DNA of 53,566 nt from a virus, in the IMG/VR virus record IMGVR_UViG_3300043823_000409, positions 1 through 53,566 of that record; one strand, 5' to 3'. Under the pieces are notes generated by a model, which saw only the letters and a program-made list of their open reading frames with translations, had not been told where the DNA came from and searched no databases. Below, piece after piece: positions 24,428 through 32,308 of the stretch; positions within the stretch are counted from its first letter, which is position 1, and each line of letters opens with the position of its first letter. The position numbers and the translations under genes are program-made.

Positions 24428-25090
24428 TTAAGGTTCCTGAACGGTAACGTTTCTGTCGAGTCTGCGTGAATTGTCTTCTTTTTTAACGGCTTGCAACTCG
24501 TCGTTATAATAGCTCTTCCAACTATCAATTTTATCTAGTGCTTTCAGATACGTCATCGCATGGTACATGCAAGCATATAACATTAATTGAGGCGTTTCTC
24601 TAGTAAATAAGTTTTGTTGGTTTTGTGAATCAAGCGGTTGAATTTCGCTGTAATAAATGATTTCTACTGGATAAGATTGATCCGGTATCGGAGCAAAGGC
24701 CCAATTGTTGTAGTCATATTCTGCGTAATACAATGGCTGGGCGTTTGTAGATTCTGATTGAAAATACGCCACATAGTCCTGCCCACGGATTTTAATTGGA
24801 TTACCATTAGTTTTCATACTAACGGTCTTTTTCCAACGGGCTGGTTTATTTAATACTGACTGGTTTGCAGTCAATGTTGTTTCCACAACAGTTAGTTGCA
24901 AATAAGTCTTTAATGCCGCAGCAATAGATGATTCCGCCAATGCAATAATCGTTGGCACAGTGTCAATAAATTCTTGGTCTGTTCGTTCTGTGTAGTTTAA
25001 AATCTGAGCAAACAAAGAGTCATAAGTCATCACAACGGCACTACCCGTTGGGATTGTTATATCCATACCGTCGATTGTTATTGTTGTCAT
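24428..25090 (-). CDS. Head-to-tail adaptor-like protein (short)
   Basis: 220 aa. After a 25-residue beta start the protein is like phage adaptors: FAQILNYTERTDQEFIDTVPTI, ALAESSIAAALKTYLQ, then KTNGNPIKIRGQDYVAYF, PLYYAEYDYNNWAFAPIPDQSYPVEIIYYSEI, and a helical C-terminus. Such proteins form the ring under the portal. The start overlaps the end of the 354-aa adaptor (25087-25090). Confidence 0.7.
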   Translation of the reverse strand: MTTITIDGMDITIPTGSAVVMTYDSLFAQILNYTERTDQEFIDTVPTIIALAESSIAAALKTYLQLTVVETTLTANQSVLNKPARWKKTVSMKTNGNPIKIRGQDYVAYFQSESTNAQPLYYAEYDYNNWAFAPIPDQSYPVEIIYYSEIQPLDSQNQQNLFTRETPQLMLYACMYHAMTYLKALDKIDSWKSYYNDELQAVKKEDNSRRLDRNVTVQEP

Positions 25091-26151
25091 CTTGTGTAAT
25101 ATGAAATATTAGGCTGGAAATAGATAGGAGATTTATCCCGTTCTTCGTTATTGGCCTGCATAAATAATTTATCAGCTTGTTGCTCTAAGTATTGGATACG
25201 AGTCATATCCACATTAGGCAATTGCAAAGATAATTTATGAGATAGACTGGCCTGTATTGAAGCAATCCAACGGTCTGGCACATAAATCTGATCGGTTAAT
25301 GATCCAACGTCTTGCATCTGCGTTTCAATGATAAGTTGGAACATCTGGAAGTCATTATTTGGAACAGGCCATAAATACATGGAAGGTTCAATGGTACGAT
25401 CGTACCAGTACTGTAATGAGCGAACGGATGGGAACTGTTTGTTTGGGAGATTCCAGTAGTCATCTCGGTTTAAGCGAGCCAATGGAATAACTTGTTGTGA
25501 TTGTGAGAACACAATCTGACGCAACGAGAACGTTGGTGCTACAGTTTCACGCAAACGATAGTATGTGAATGGTTGTGTAATATTCACATTAAAGTACGCC
25601 CACTGACTATCGCCAAGGGTTGTTGCTGGGAAAGTTTGTTGTGTTGTCCAAGTAACGCCATCATTACTGGTTTCGTACACTAAATTGTATGTTGTGGTTG
25701 TGCCGGGTGAATAGGCGTTAAAACCAACATAGAACACACGCTGAGATGGTGTATATGATGCACCAAACCAGTTCTCTGTCAATGTTGATGTGGCGTAGTT
25801 GTCTAGCGTTTGACTAAACAAATTGCCGGCGTTTGGATTATCCGCTGGTAACGCGCTAGATGGTTGTAGGTTTTGCACATACACCCAGTTAGCTTCACGA
25901 ACATCAATCGTAGTGCTAGGTAGCGTTAAAATCTGTTGATCAGCTTGTGCGCCTAACAGAACATTATTTAACAACCAAAGATTGACACCAAGATTAGATA
26001 GATTTTGTAGGTTGTAAAAAAGCGCCAACCGAGCGGCGTCAACCAGCTCGGGTGTTTGTTCTTCAGCAACTTTGCCGGCGTCCCTAAATGCGTATGAGAT
26101 AAGCTGGTGAACGCTGACTGCCGTTTGGCCAGTTGTGTTTGAATACGCCAT
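25087..26151 (-). CDS. P22 gp4-like adaptor with inserted jelly-roll-like domain
   Basis: 354 aa. Residues 12-80 (VHQLISYAFRDAG and LALFYNLQNLSNLGVNLWLL) and 220-354 (QYWYDRTIEPSMYLWPVP, VPDRWIASIQASLSHKLSLQLP) match P22 gp4-type head-completion adaptors. Between them, ~100-218, sits a beta-rich insert (FGASYTPSQRVFYVGFNAYS, YETSNDGVTWTT, FTYYRLRET) that reads like an F5/8-type discoidin or carbohydrate-binding fold. The core would join portal to tail; the insert would project from the neck and might bind glycans (inference). It is preceded by the Lys-rich 55-aa gene. Confidence 0.75.
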   Translation of the reverse strand: MAYSNTTGQTAVSVHQLISYAFRDAGKVAEEQTPELVDAARLALFYNLQNLSNLGVNLWLLNNVLLGAQADQQILTLPSTTIDVREANWVYVQNLQPSSALPADNPNAGNLFSQTLDNYATSTLTENWFGASYTPSQRVFYVGFNAYSPGTTTTYNLVYETSNDGVTWTTQQTFPATTLGDSQWAYFNVNITQPFTYYRLRETVAPTFSLRQIVFSQSQQVIPLARLNRDDYWNLPNKQFPSVRSLQYWYDRTIEPSMYLWPVPNNDFQMFQLIIETQMQDVGSLTDQIYVPDRWIASIQASLSHKLSLQLPNVDMTRIQYLEQQADKLFMQANNEERDKSPIYFQPNISYYTR

Positions 26152-26152
26152 A

Positions 26153-26320
26153 TTACCTTCCGCGGCCGGCGGCTCGCTTAGTTACCTTTTGTGGTAGATT
26201 TGGTTTTGCTTTGCCAGCTTTTACAAACTCCTTGCCAACCTTTTTAGGAATGCCAAGGGTTGATTTGCCGGCAGCAGCCGCATACATCGCGGCTTGCTGA
26301 TCTTTTGACTTGATTGGCAT
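26153..26320 (-). CDS. Small basic protein
   Basis: 55 aa from ATG 26320. Sequence [31 protein letters not shown] recurs as a short conserved phage protein, Lys/Arg-rich to the end ([10 protein letters not shown]). Longer in-frame starts (to 26431) run back into the previous gene and are unlikely. Possibly a virion or DNA-binding peptide. Confidence 0.65.
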   Translation of the reverse strand: MPIKSKDQQAAMYAAAAGKSTLGIPKKVGKEFVKAGKAKPNLPQKVTKRAAGRGR

Positions 26321-26321
26321 A

Positions 26322-27245
26322 TTAGCGCTTACCTGCGCGACCGCCGCGTTTTTGACCAGGAATAGTGCTAACAGGAGCTGCCCCAGCGGCAGAACCCAAT
26401 GCGCCAATGTTTGTTGGTGTAGGTTGACCAACAGGTGCAGTTGGAGCTGCAGCGCAAGCCGGAGTACCCAGACCTTTAGCTGCCATAGCGCCTTGGATTG
26501 CAGCTTGTGGTAATCGAGCGCCGGTATTTAATGCTGCGTTTCTAGCTGCAATACGGTCCATATTGGCTTGAGCAATGCGGTTTTGTTCTGGTGTGCCTAG
26601 GATCTTGTTACGTAAATCGGTTGCTTGGTTTTTCAAAAAACCACCAACTACAGGCACTTTACCAACTGCGTTTAGAACACCTCTACCGATATCATATTGG
26701 TCATCGCCTGTGGATCCGCCATCAGCGAATTTCTTAACAGTGTTATCACCCTTACCAGCGGCACTAGCAACTTTTACTTCTTTTGTGCTAGAAACTACTT
26801 TTTTCAATTTGCTAGCGTCACCAGCTGGTTTTTTGTTGGTCTTAACAACATCACTGCCTGCTAAATTGGCTTTAGTAGCTGCTTTAGATGGTGCTTTAGC
26901 GCGCTTATCACCAGTTACTTTTGTTTTTTCCATTTTAACGGCGTCTCCAGATGGTTTTTTGGCTTCATTGGCTACAGAACCACCGGCTTTAAATTTCTTA
27001 ACAGTGCCCTTTTCCTTCTTAGCGCGACCACCTTTTTTGAGTGTCGAAAGGTCTGTTTTTTCATCTTCGTGGAGCTGTTTATCGTGCATCCCAAAGGCTT
27101 TTTTGATTAGTTTTTTGTCTTCTTTAACATCGTCATGCTTTACTTCGCCGCCTTTTTTCATCTTGCCGCCAGAACATTTTGCTTTAGCGTGGCCGCCTTC
27201 TTTGAAGTGTTGCATTTTCGGTAGTGTTTTGAATCCGTCTGCCAT
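26322..27245 (-). CDS. Lysine-rich putative virion/DNA-binding protein
   Basis: 307 aa. Residues 1-185 are highly basic and repetitive, with [20 protein letters not shown] and spaced FADGG/FKAGG/FKEGG motifs of a type common in phage virion proteins. Residues 186-307 contain a helical part ([20 protein letters not shown]) and a Pro/Ala tail ending KRGGRAGKR. The high charge suggests contact with packaged DNA. First gene after promoter P6. Confidence 0.6.
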   Translation of the reverse strand: MADGFKTLPKMQHFKEGGHAKAKCSGGKMKKGGEVKHDDVKEDKKLIKKAFGMHDKQLHEDEKTDLSTLKKGGRAKKEKGTVKKFKAGGSVANEAKKPSGDAVKMEKTKVTGDKRAKAPSKAATKANLAGSDVVKTNKKPAGDASKLKKVVSSTKEVKVASAAGKGDNTVKKFADGGSTGDDQYDIGRGVLNAVGKVPVVGGFLKNQATDLRNKILGTPEQNRIAQANMDRIAARNAALNTGARLPQAAIQGAMAAKGLGTPACAAAPTAPVGQPTPTNIGALGSAAGAAPVSTIPGQKRGGRAGKR

Positions 27246-27289
27246 GGTATTTCCTCGAGGTTAAATGTTAAAATAGGATGATCAGTCCT

Positions 27290-27329
27290 TATATCTACTA
27301 ATACGCTAAACAGGGCAAAATTGCCCTAA
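27290..27329 (-). promoter_or_regulatory. GCGTATTAGT-type phage promoter P6
   Basis: Minus strand: TTAGGGC (27329-27323) overlapping the stop codon of the endolysin gene, 16 bp, GCGTATTAGT (27306-27297), predicted start A27290. Drives the Lys-rich protein and neck/tail genes. Confidence 0.7.
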
Positions 27330-27847
27330 ATTGCTGTTAAAAACAGCTCTCGTTCTTTTCTACGGCGGGGTTCCAAGACAGCTGGTGTAACCCAGTTCAT
27401 AAAGGCGTCTGCCGCACCGCGGTAGTCATTTCGATTCAGATGTTGGACCACTTCAGACTGCTTAAAATGATCTGCCCCAATGTTGAAGCAGAGGCTGTAT
27501 AGGGCGTCCATTTGGTTCTGGTTAAGGGGAACCCTTACTGATGATGTTAAAGCCTCGTCACACCACTTTAAATCGGTTTTAAACAGGTCTTCTACTTGCT
27601 GGTCTGATAAGACCGCATGCAACATCCATTGTTCTGTTGGCTTAATCAGGTGCCCAACACCGATTGTCCAAAGTCCCCTGGAGTCCCTGTAGGCTGTGTG
27701 GCGTTTGCCCTCAAAACCAGTGATAAAATTGAATGTTGATTCTGTTATTGCCACGATATCTGTTTCTACTGTCTTTACGAATTGAAATGTTTGTAATACC
27801 CAAATCAACGTGCACAACCATATTGCTAAAAATAGCCTTTTATTCAT
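27326..27847 (-). CDS. Signal-anchor endolysin, GH24 lysozyme
   Basis: 173 aa from ATG 27847, chosen for the AGGAG box six bases upstream; an in-frame start at 27877 is possible. Residues ~4-24 (RLFLAIWLCTLIWVLQTFQF) are a hydrophobic N-terminus without a clear cleavage site, as in SAR endolysins that are exported by Sec and then released. The catalytic triad has T4 lysozyme spacing: Glu46, Asp55, Thr61 (FEGKRHTAYRDSRGLWTIGVGH). The C-terminal NQMDALYSLCFNIG and WVTPAVLEPRRRKERELF are typical of the family. It hydrolyses peptidoglycan at lysis; spanins and a holin-like gene are adjacent. Confidence 0.9.
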   Translation of the reverse strand: MNKRLFLAIWLCTLIWVLQTFQFVKTVETDIVAITESTFNFITGFEGKRHTAYRDSRGLWTIGVGHLIKPTEQWMLHAVLSDQQVEDLFKTDLKWCDEALTSSVRVPLNQNQMDALYSLCFNIGADHFKQSEVVQHLNRNDYRGAADAFMNWVTPAVLEPRRRKERELFLTAI

Positions 27848-27886
27848 AGTAGCTCCTCTTTTGTGGCAATATACCACAATTGAATG

Positions 27887-28384
27887 TTACTTAGCGTTTT
27901 CGTACGCTTGTAAGTCTCTAAGTTGTTGGGCTACTTTGAGGTATTTTGCGTTGTTTTCGGCTGCGACACTGAGGATGGTAGCAAGGTCAAGGGAGGTGGC
28001 GGCTCCATCAGAGCGGCGGGGGCCTGAGGTTTCACCAGTTGCACTTGCGTTGTACAGCCGAATGAAGCCACCATCAATAGTACAAGGAGCGTCGTTATTA
28101 GGACGTACCGCACTAGAAATTTGTTTTTGAAGACTGGCGTTGACAGATCCCAGTTTGTCAATTTGTTTAATATAATTTGCGACCAAGAGGTCGCCTTTTC
28201 TTTGAATATCATTTACTTTTTTCTCCGCGTCAATATTGGCTTTCTCTATTTTAGCAATATAAAAGTCAGATGTCCAGCTATAAGCTGAATAGCCAAATAG
28301 TGCGCCAGAAGTGGCAGCCACGATAACGTATATGTAAATTGCGCTGCCAAGACTGGCAACGCCACTAATCAGATTTTTCCACAT
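27887..28384 (-). CDS. i-spanin (Rz-like)
   Basis: 165 aa from ATG 28384; a GTG at 28411 would add nine residues. One N-terminal transmembrane segment (~11-33, SAIYIYVIVAATSGALFGYS) is followed by a long helical periplasmic part with coiled-coil character (IEKANIDAEKKVNDIQRKGD; VAAENNAKYLKVAQQLRDL), the Rz plan. It encloses the o-spanin gene in another frame. Together they would fuse inner and outer membranes at lysis. Overlaps the end of the holin-like gene. Confidence 0.85.
   Translation of the reverse strand: MWKNLISGVASLGSAIYIYVIVAATSGALFGYSAYSWTSDFYIAKIEKANIDAEKKVNDIQRKGDLLVANYIKQIDKLGSVNASLQKQISSAVRPNNDAPCTIDGGFIRLYNASATGETSGPRRSDGAATSLDLATILSVAAENNAKYLKVAQQLRDLQAYENAK
27931..28113 (-). 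CDS. o-spanin (Rz1-like lipoprotein), embedded
   Basis: 60 aa, wholly inside the i-spanin gene in a different frame. From GTG 28113 the product is a lipoprotein signal (RYVLITTLLVLLMVASFGC) with lipobox Cys20, then a Pro-rich tail (VKPQAPAALMEPPPPLTLL) typical of Rz1. An in-frame ATG at 28212 would put 33 polar residues ahead of the signal and is unlikely. No strong RBS is seen, so translation may be coupled to the i-spanin. Too short and nested to be found by simple gene calling. Confidence 0.85.
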   Translation of the reverse strand: MRYVLITTLLVLLMVASFGCTTQVQLVKPQAPAALMEPPPPLTLLPSSVSQPKTTQNTSK

Positions 28385-28607
28385 TGTCTTTTTGGGTAGA
28401 GGCTTTTCCACCGATGAGGATACCGGACCCGCCTAACACAGAGCCAATTCCGATACCATACTCAGAGGCTTGAAAGGTATGATTATACAGTGCGTGAACT
28501 ACTCCGAGTCCAATAAAAGATGCTAGGGCGATAAAAGACGACACACGGGCTATGCACCACGTGCGGTTGTCGTCTTCTGTGAATAGATCCACTAAGAATC
28601 TATTCAT
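28365..28607 (-). CDS. Holin-like membrane protein
   Basis: 80 aa with two hydrophobic segments, ~20-40 (IARVSSFIALASFIGLGVVHAL) and ~49-67 (GIGIGSVLGGSGILIGG), and a charged C-terminal tail (KASTQKDNVEKSD), fitting a class II holin. Its place directly before spanin and endolysin genes supports this. Its stop lies inside the i-spanin gene and its start overlaps the previous gene (ATGA). Confidence 0.7.
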   Translation of the reverse strand: MNRFLVDLFTEDDNRTWCIARVSSFIALASFIGLGVVHALYNHTFQASEYGIGIGSVLGGSGILIGGKASTQKDNVEKSD

Positions 28608-28834
28608 TTTTTCAATGCGTCTAGTTTATCCTCAATGCGGTGTACGGCCTTGAGAACTTCATCCCAACGACTGTTGAAGTCGTCCTTGCGAAGATAGTTG
28701 TCAGATACGTGGCCTCGTAGGTCAGATAGGTCATCTTTGAGTTCTTGAACAGCGGTCCACAACTCTTTACAAAACCAACCAATCGCAACACAGATCAGCG
28801 GTAGTACCGTATTGATTAGTGTTTGCACATCCAT
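28604..28834 (-). CDS. Membrane-anchored coiled-coil protein of the lysis cassette
   Basis: 76 aa. One transmembrane helix (~6-22, LINTVLPLICVAIGWFC) followed by a heptad-like coil to the end (LWTAVQELKDDLSDLRGHV; VLKAVHRIEDKLDALKK). Such proteins often accompany holins in lysis cassettes and could be a second holin or a regulator. Coupled to the holin-like gene. Confidence 0.65.
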   Translation of the reverse strand: MDVQTLINTVLPLICVAIGWFCKELWTAVQELKDDLSDLRGHVSDNYLRKDDFNSRWDEVLKAVHRIEDKLDALKK

Positions 28835-28835
28835 T

Positions 28836-29105
28836 TTAGAGGCCTGTTTCGCGCTCTAATCGCTCTTTGGCTTGTTTAATAGCCAAAGCAATGATTGGAC
28901 CAACTTCGGTTGCAGCAGCAGGAGCGGCAGCAGGAGCGGCAGCAGGAGCAGCAGCAGGAGCAGCAGCAGGAGCAGGAGCGGGGGTTACAGCAGCAACAGC
29001 TTTAGCAACTTCAGCTTCTACAGCAGTTTCAACTGGAGTAACGAGGGATTTTAACTCTTCAACTTCAGCTTCGATAGAAGAGATGATTTTGTCTGTGATG
29101 CCCAT
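28836..29105 (-). CDS. Small protein with Ala-Pro repeat linker
   Basis: 89 aa. Helical acidic N-terminus (IISSIEAEVEELKSLV), an (AAPA)n linker around residues 43-65 encoded by GCAGCAGGAGCG-type tandem repeats (28915-28985), then a C-terminal helix (IIALAIKQAKERLERE). Possibly an extended linker protein between fibre and lysis genes; no family recognised. Confidence 0.6.
   Translation of the reverse strand: MGITDKIISSIEAEVEELKSLVTPVETAVEAEVAKAVAAVTPAPAPAAAPAAAPAAAPAAAPAAATEVGPIIALAIKQAKERLERETGL
28915..28985 (-). repeat. Ala-Pro coding microsatellite
   Basis: Tandem 12-bp units of GCAGCAGCAGGA/GCGGCAGCAGGA encode the (AAPA)n linker of the 89-aa protein. Unit number is likely to vary between related phages. 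Confidence 0.8.
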
Positions 29106-29120
29106 TTTATTAGTTTCCTA

Positions 29121-30623
29121 TTATTGGTTTTTTAATGATTGTACTTCGGCTTGCAACTCTTGAATTGCTTTGACTAGCATTGGGATTAAGTTCGATGACT
29201 TAACCATTTTGAAGTCTTCAATGTTATATTGTTTACTTGGTGCTGTTTCAACAAGGCTTGGGATTACTTGCTCAACTTCTTGCGCAATAAAGCCAACGTG
29301 CGTTGTTGCTGGATCTTCTTTAAGGCTATAGTTAACCACGTTGAGCTTGCAAATGGTGTCTAAGTAGCCAGTAACAGGCGTTACATTTTCTTTGATACGG
29401 GCGTCAGAAATAACGCCGTATGTGCCAGTGACGTTGTATGTAGATCCAGCGGTGGTGAGCTGCATTTTGAGGACGTTATTAACTGTCCAGTCAAAGTTAG
29501 TGCCATCCCAAGTCATGGAGTTATTCACACCAAATGTCACGCCACTGGTTGACAAGTAACTTACACCAGTACCGGCGGAAGTGCCACCAACGTAGAATAC
29601 CGCGCTGGCGTTTGTCAAAGCAACAGAAGTGCCACTAAACGTACCTGTTGTTGCTGCTACAGAACCACCAGATAGGTTGGTTGCTGTAGTGGCTGTAGTG
29701 GCTGTGGTGGCTGATGTAGCAGAGGTTGCTGTAGTAGCAGTGGCCGCGTTACCAGACACGCTGATTGGCCAAGTGCCAGAAGCGCCTGTGCCAGTTGGTG
29801 TTGGTGGAGTGTACCCAAGGCCAGTAGTAATCTGGCTAGATGTCAGGGTATTTGTGCTGATTGATGCTACGGTAGCAGCTTGACCAGAAATAGCAATCGG
29901 CCATGTGCCGGAGGCGCCAGTACCCGTTGGTGTTGGTGGGGTGTATCCAAGGCCAGTAGTAATCTGGCTGGATGTTAATGTATTTGTGCTGATAGAGGCT
30001 ACAGTGGCAGCTTGGCCAGAAATAGCGATTGGCCATGTACCAGTTGCATTGGCGCCAGATACGCTTGGTGCACCAACAGTATTGTAAGATACTGCAACTG
30101 CAGCGCTGCCGTTAAATGACGTACCAGATGCTGCGCCAGCTCCACTATTATTAAACACTACCGAGTTGGTTGTTGTACCAGTTGTAATACTAGAAGCGAT
30201 GTTAATTGCACCGTTTGAATTGGTGATGACGATACCAGTACCAGCTGTCAGGTTAGCCTTTGTCAGACCACCGGTTGATGAGTTACCAATTAAGAGCTGG
30301 CCGTCAGTATACGTCACCTGACCAGTACCACCGTTCAGTGTAGACAGTGTGCCACCAAGGGTTAACGTTCCAGAGGTGGTGATTGGACCACCAGTTAGGG
30401 TAAGTCCTGTTGTGCCACCTGAACCACTGATGCTAGTTACTGTACCAGTTGCAACCGTTGTGGTGGAGGCAATGATGTTAACTGTGCCGCCTTGGTTAAA
30501 ATAAATCTTACCATCAGTAACGTTTAACGCCAACTCTCCGGGCAACAGATTAGCCGCAGTAGGGATGTGCCCTGTTGTAGTGCTGTAGTAAAGCTGAATG
30601 GGTGTATAGCCGGTTGCAGCCAT
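29121..30623 (-). CDS. Tail fibre with C-terminal S74 chaperone
   Basis: 500 aa. The start (TPIQLYYSTTTGHIPTAANLLPGELALNVTDGKIYF) is a widespread fibre N-terminus. The centre is Thr/Gly/Ser beta sequence containing two 44-residue tandem repeats. The last 95 residues form a peptidase S74 intramolecular chaperone: Ser406 and Lys411 in SDARIKEN have the spacing of the self-cleaving Ser-Lys dyad, followed by GFIAQEVEQVIPSL and a C-terminal coil. The chaperone trimerises the fibre, then cuts itself off. Last of the fibre group; lysis genes follow. Confidence 0.88.
   Translation of the reverse strand: MAATGYTPIQLYYSTTTGHIPTAANLLPGELALNVTDGKIYFNQGGTVNIIASTTTVATGTVTSISGSGGTTGLTLTGGPITTSGTLTLGGTLSTLNGGTGQVTYTDGQLLIGNSSTGGLTKANLTAGTGIVITNSNGAINIASSITTGTTTNSVVFNNSGAGAASGTSFNGSAAVAVSYNTVGAPSVSGANATGTWPIAISGQAATVASISTNTLTSSQITTGLGYTPPTPTGTGASGTWPIAISGQAATVASISTNTLTSSQITTGLGYTPPTPTGTGASGTWPISVSGNAATATTATSATSATTATTATTATNLSGGSVAATTGTFSGTSVALTNASAVFYVGGTSAGTGVSYLSTSGVTFGVNNSMTWDGTNFDWTVNNVLKMQLTTAGSTYNVTGTYGVISDARIKENVTPVTGYLDTICKLNVVNYSLKEDPATTHVGFIAQEVEQVIPSLVETAPSKQYNIEDFKMVKSSNLIPMLVKAIQELQAEVQSLKNQ
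29778..30041 (-). repeat. Two 132-bp tandem repeats in the fibre gene
   Basis: Two copies of a 44-codon unit (GTWPIAISGQAATVASISTN, then LTSSQITTGLGYTPP and TPTGTGAS), with a third partial GTWPISVSGNAAT. The units differ mainly at silent positions. This is a typical site of fibre length variation. Confidence 0.85.
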
Positions 30624-31670
30624 TTATAATTCCTTATAGAACTTTAAGTTAGTAATTAATCGTTCGTTATCTGGTTCTAAATCTACGGCGATTTGACCGT
30701 GTTTAATCGCCAATTCTTTGTTGCCTAAGTGATACGCCGCCACCGCGACCAAGTCATGCGGTTTGGCGCCCCACACAGAGGGGTCCATGGTGTAGACGTC
30801 TTCTTTTTGGGTGATGTTCAACGCCATTAACGCCACATTTAAACTCTCTTGCCACATCTCTTTAGTATGGTAGGAGAGTGATAGCTCTACCCAAGGTTCA
30901 CGTGTTCCGGGCGCCTCGTTGCATGCCTTTTGAAACCACTCAATGCCGTTCTGGCCTAGCTTGTCATACGCGTGGCCTAATAGGCGCATTGCGTAACATC
31001 TTTCGTTTGGCCATGTGGCTTCGGGCATGTTTAGGTACTTATTGAGCGCCACAACAGCGTCTAACCACTTGTTATAAAACGTCAACTCTCTGGCGTAGTA
31101 AAACGCATTACGAGGACAGTGTGGGTCCTCAGTCACTGCCACATGCAATAGGTCTAAATACTGACCGCGAGACTTTGTTGGATCTGGCTGGTGTACTACC
31201 AACAACATATCTGTTTGAGCCCAAACCTCTTTGGTTCTTGGATCTGGCACTGGATACTCATGGCACGGATGATGCCAATGATACCCATGACGGTGGTGAA
31301 TCTTTTCGTAGTAGAATGCTATGCCTTGACCCCAGTCAAACTTATAACGAAGTCGTGTGGTATCAGGCTTCCAAACGCGCTCTATCTCTTGCCGCCAGCC
31401 CGGTTGTAGCACTTCATCAAGATCCAAGCTAATACATATATCAATATCGCTAGGCAGTAGTACCAAGCTAGCATCTCGAGCTTTGTCGAAACGCCATGGT
31501 TTAACACTGATATTATGTACGATCGCACCATGTTTTTTCGCTAATTCTACCGTATTGTCTGTTGATCCAGTGTCGGCTATTACAATAAGATCTGCATCTT
31601 TGGCCGACTCACAAAACCGTTCAACAAACATTTCTTCATTTTTGCTAATTGCATAGACCGCAATTTTCAT
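30624..31670 (-). CDS. Glycosyltransferase family 2 with TPR-like C-terminus
   Basis: 348 aa. N-terminal GT-A fold: ISKNEEMFVERFCESAKDAD, IADTGSTDNTVELAKKHGA (nucleotide-sugar site) and SLDLDEVLQPGW with the DxD-type metal motif Asp83/Asp85. Residues ~200-345 have TPR-like helical pairs (AFYYARELTFYNKWLDAVVALNKYL; HLGNKELAIKHGQIAVDLEPDN). A soluble cytoplasmic enzyme. It lies between fibre genes, so it may glycosylate virion fibres or modify the cell surface; both are inference. Confidence 0.82.
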   Translation of the reverse strand: MKIAVYAISKNEEMFVERFCESAKDADLIVIADTGSTDNTVELAKKHGAIVHNISVKPWRFDKARDASLVLLPSDIDICISLDLDEVLQPGWRQEIERVWKPDTTRLRYKFDWGQGIAFYYEKIHHRHGYHWHHPCHEYPVPDPRTKEVWAQTDMLLVVHQPDPTKSRGQYLDLLHVAVTEDPHCPRNAFYYARELTFYNKWLDAVVALNKYLNMPEATWPNERCYAMRLLGHAYDKLGQNGIEWFQKACNEAPGTREPWVELSLSYHTKEMWQESLNVALMALNITQKEDVYTMDPSVWGAKPHDLVAVAAYHLGNKELAIKHGQIAVDLEPDNERLITNLKFYKEL

Positions 31671-31691
31671 TTAAAACTCCAAAATATTGGA

Positions 31692-32021
31692 TTATACTCC
31701 TGTTGGGCCTGTTGGTGCAACGGTAGTTGTATCTGGTGTTACTGTTGGGAAAATAATATTTGGGTTCAACGCCAATAACGCTGCCTGTGCTTGAGCTTCT
31801 GTAAGAACAGGGCCTGTAGGGCCTGTAGGGCCTGTAGGGCCTGTAGGTGCGACAGTGGTTGTGGCTGCAACAACGGGTGGGTATGTGTCACCAATATTGA
31901 GCCCTTTTGCGCTATCTACCGCATAAACTTGAACGCCATCATCGGGCGTAACTTGGACATCTGGGTTGTTGGTGCTTAAAAAACCAGTAATTACACCGTT
32001 TACAGTGTGTATATGAATCAT
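31692..32021 (-). CDS. Small fibre-associated protein with GPTG repeats
   Basis: 109 aa. N-terminal globular part (MIHIHTVNGVITGFLST; GLNIGDTYPPVV), then [15 protein letters not shown] collagen-like triplets, and a repeated VAPTGPTG at the end. Resembles fibre tip or chaperone-like small proteins. Start overlaps the previous stop at 32021. Confidence 0.6.
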   Translation of the reverse strand: MIHIHTVNGVITGFLSTNNPDVQVTPDDGVQVYAVDSAKGLNIGDTYPPVVAATTTVAPTGPTGPTGPTGPVLTEAQAQAALLALNPNIIFPTVTPDTTTVAPTGPTGV

Positions 32022-32299
32022 TATGAATTTTCCTCAATAGCAGAAACAGTGTAATTTAAATCGTAAGCTCCAAATGTAATTGGTACTCCAGCGGCGGCGT
32101 ACATATGTGTTTCTGTTGGTGGACCGTAGTAATAACTGCTTAAATAAATAGAGCCATAGCTTGCCCCATTTACCGTAAATTGCGCGCTGTTAGTTCCGGT
32201 TGAAAGCACGACACAAACTTTTGCGTTTGATTGTGGGGTGTATGTAAAATATACAAAAGTTGAGCCAGCGCTACCATTTGCGATTAAACCTGTTGCCAT
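32021..32299 (-). CDS. Small beta-rich virion protein
   Basis: 92 aa, rich in Tyr, Ser, Gly and Thr (FVYFTYTPQSNAKVCVVLST; SSYYYGPPTETHMYAAAGVP). Probably a compact beta sandwich attached to or stabilising a fibre. No family recognised. Confidence 0.55.
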   Translation of the reverse strand: MATGLIANGSAGSTFVYFTYTPQSNAKVCVVLSTGTNSAQFTVNGASYGSIYLSSYYYGPPTETHMYAAAGVPITFGAYDLNYTVSAIEENS

Positions 32300-32308
32300 A
32301 ATTATTCC

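Noticed and set aside
28113-28212. ATG 28212 as the o-spanin start.
   Set aside because: It would place 33 polar residues before the lipoprotein signal; GTG 28113 gives a normal 20-residue signal.
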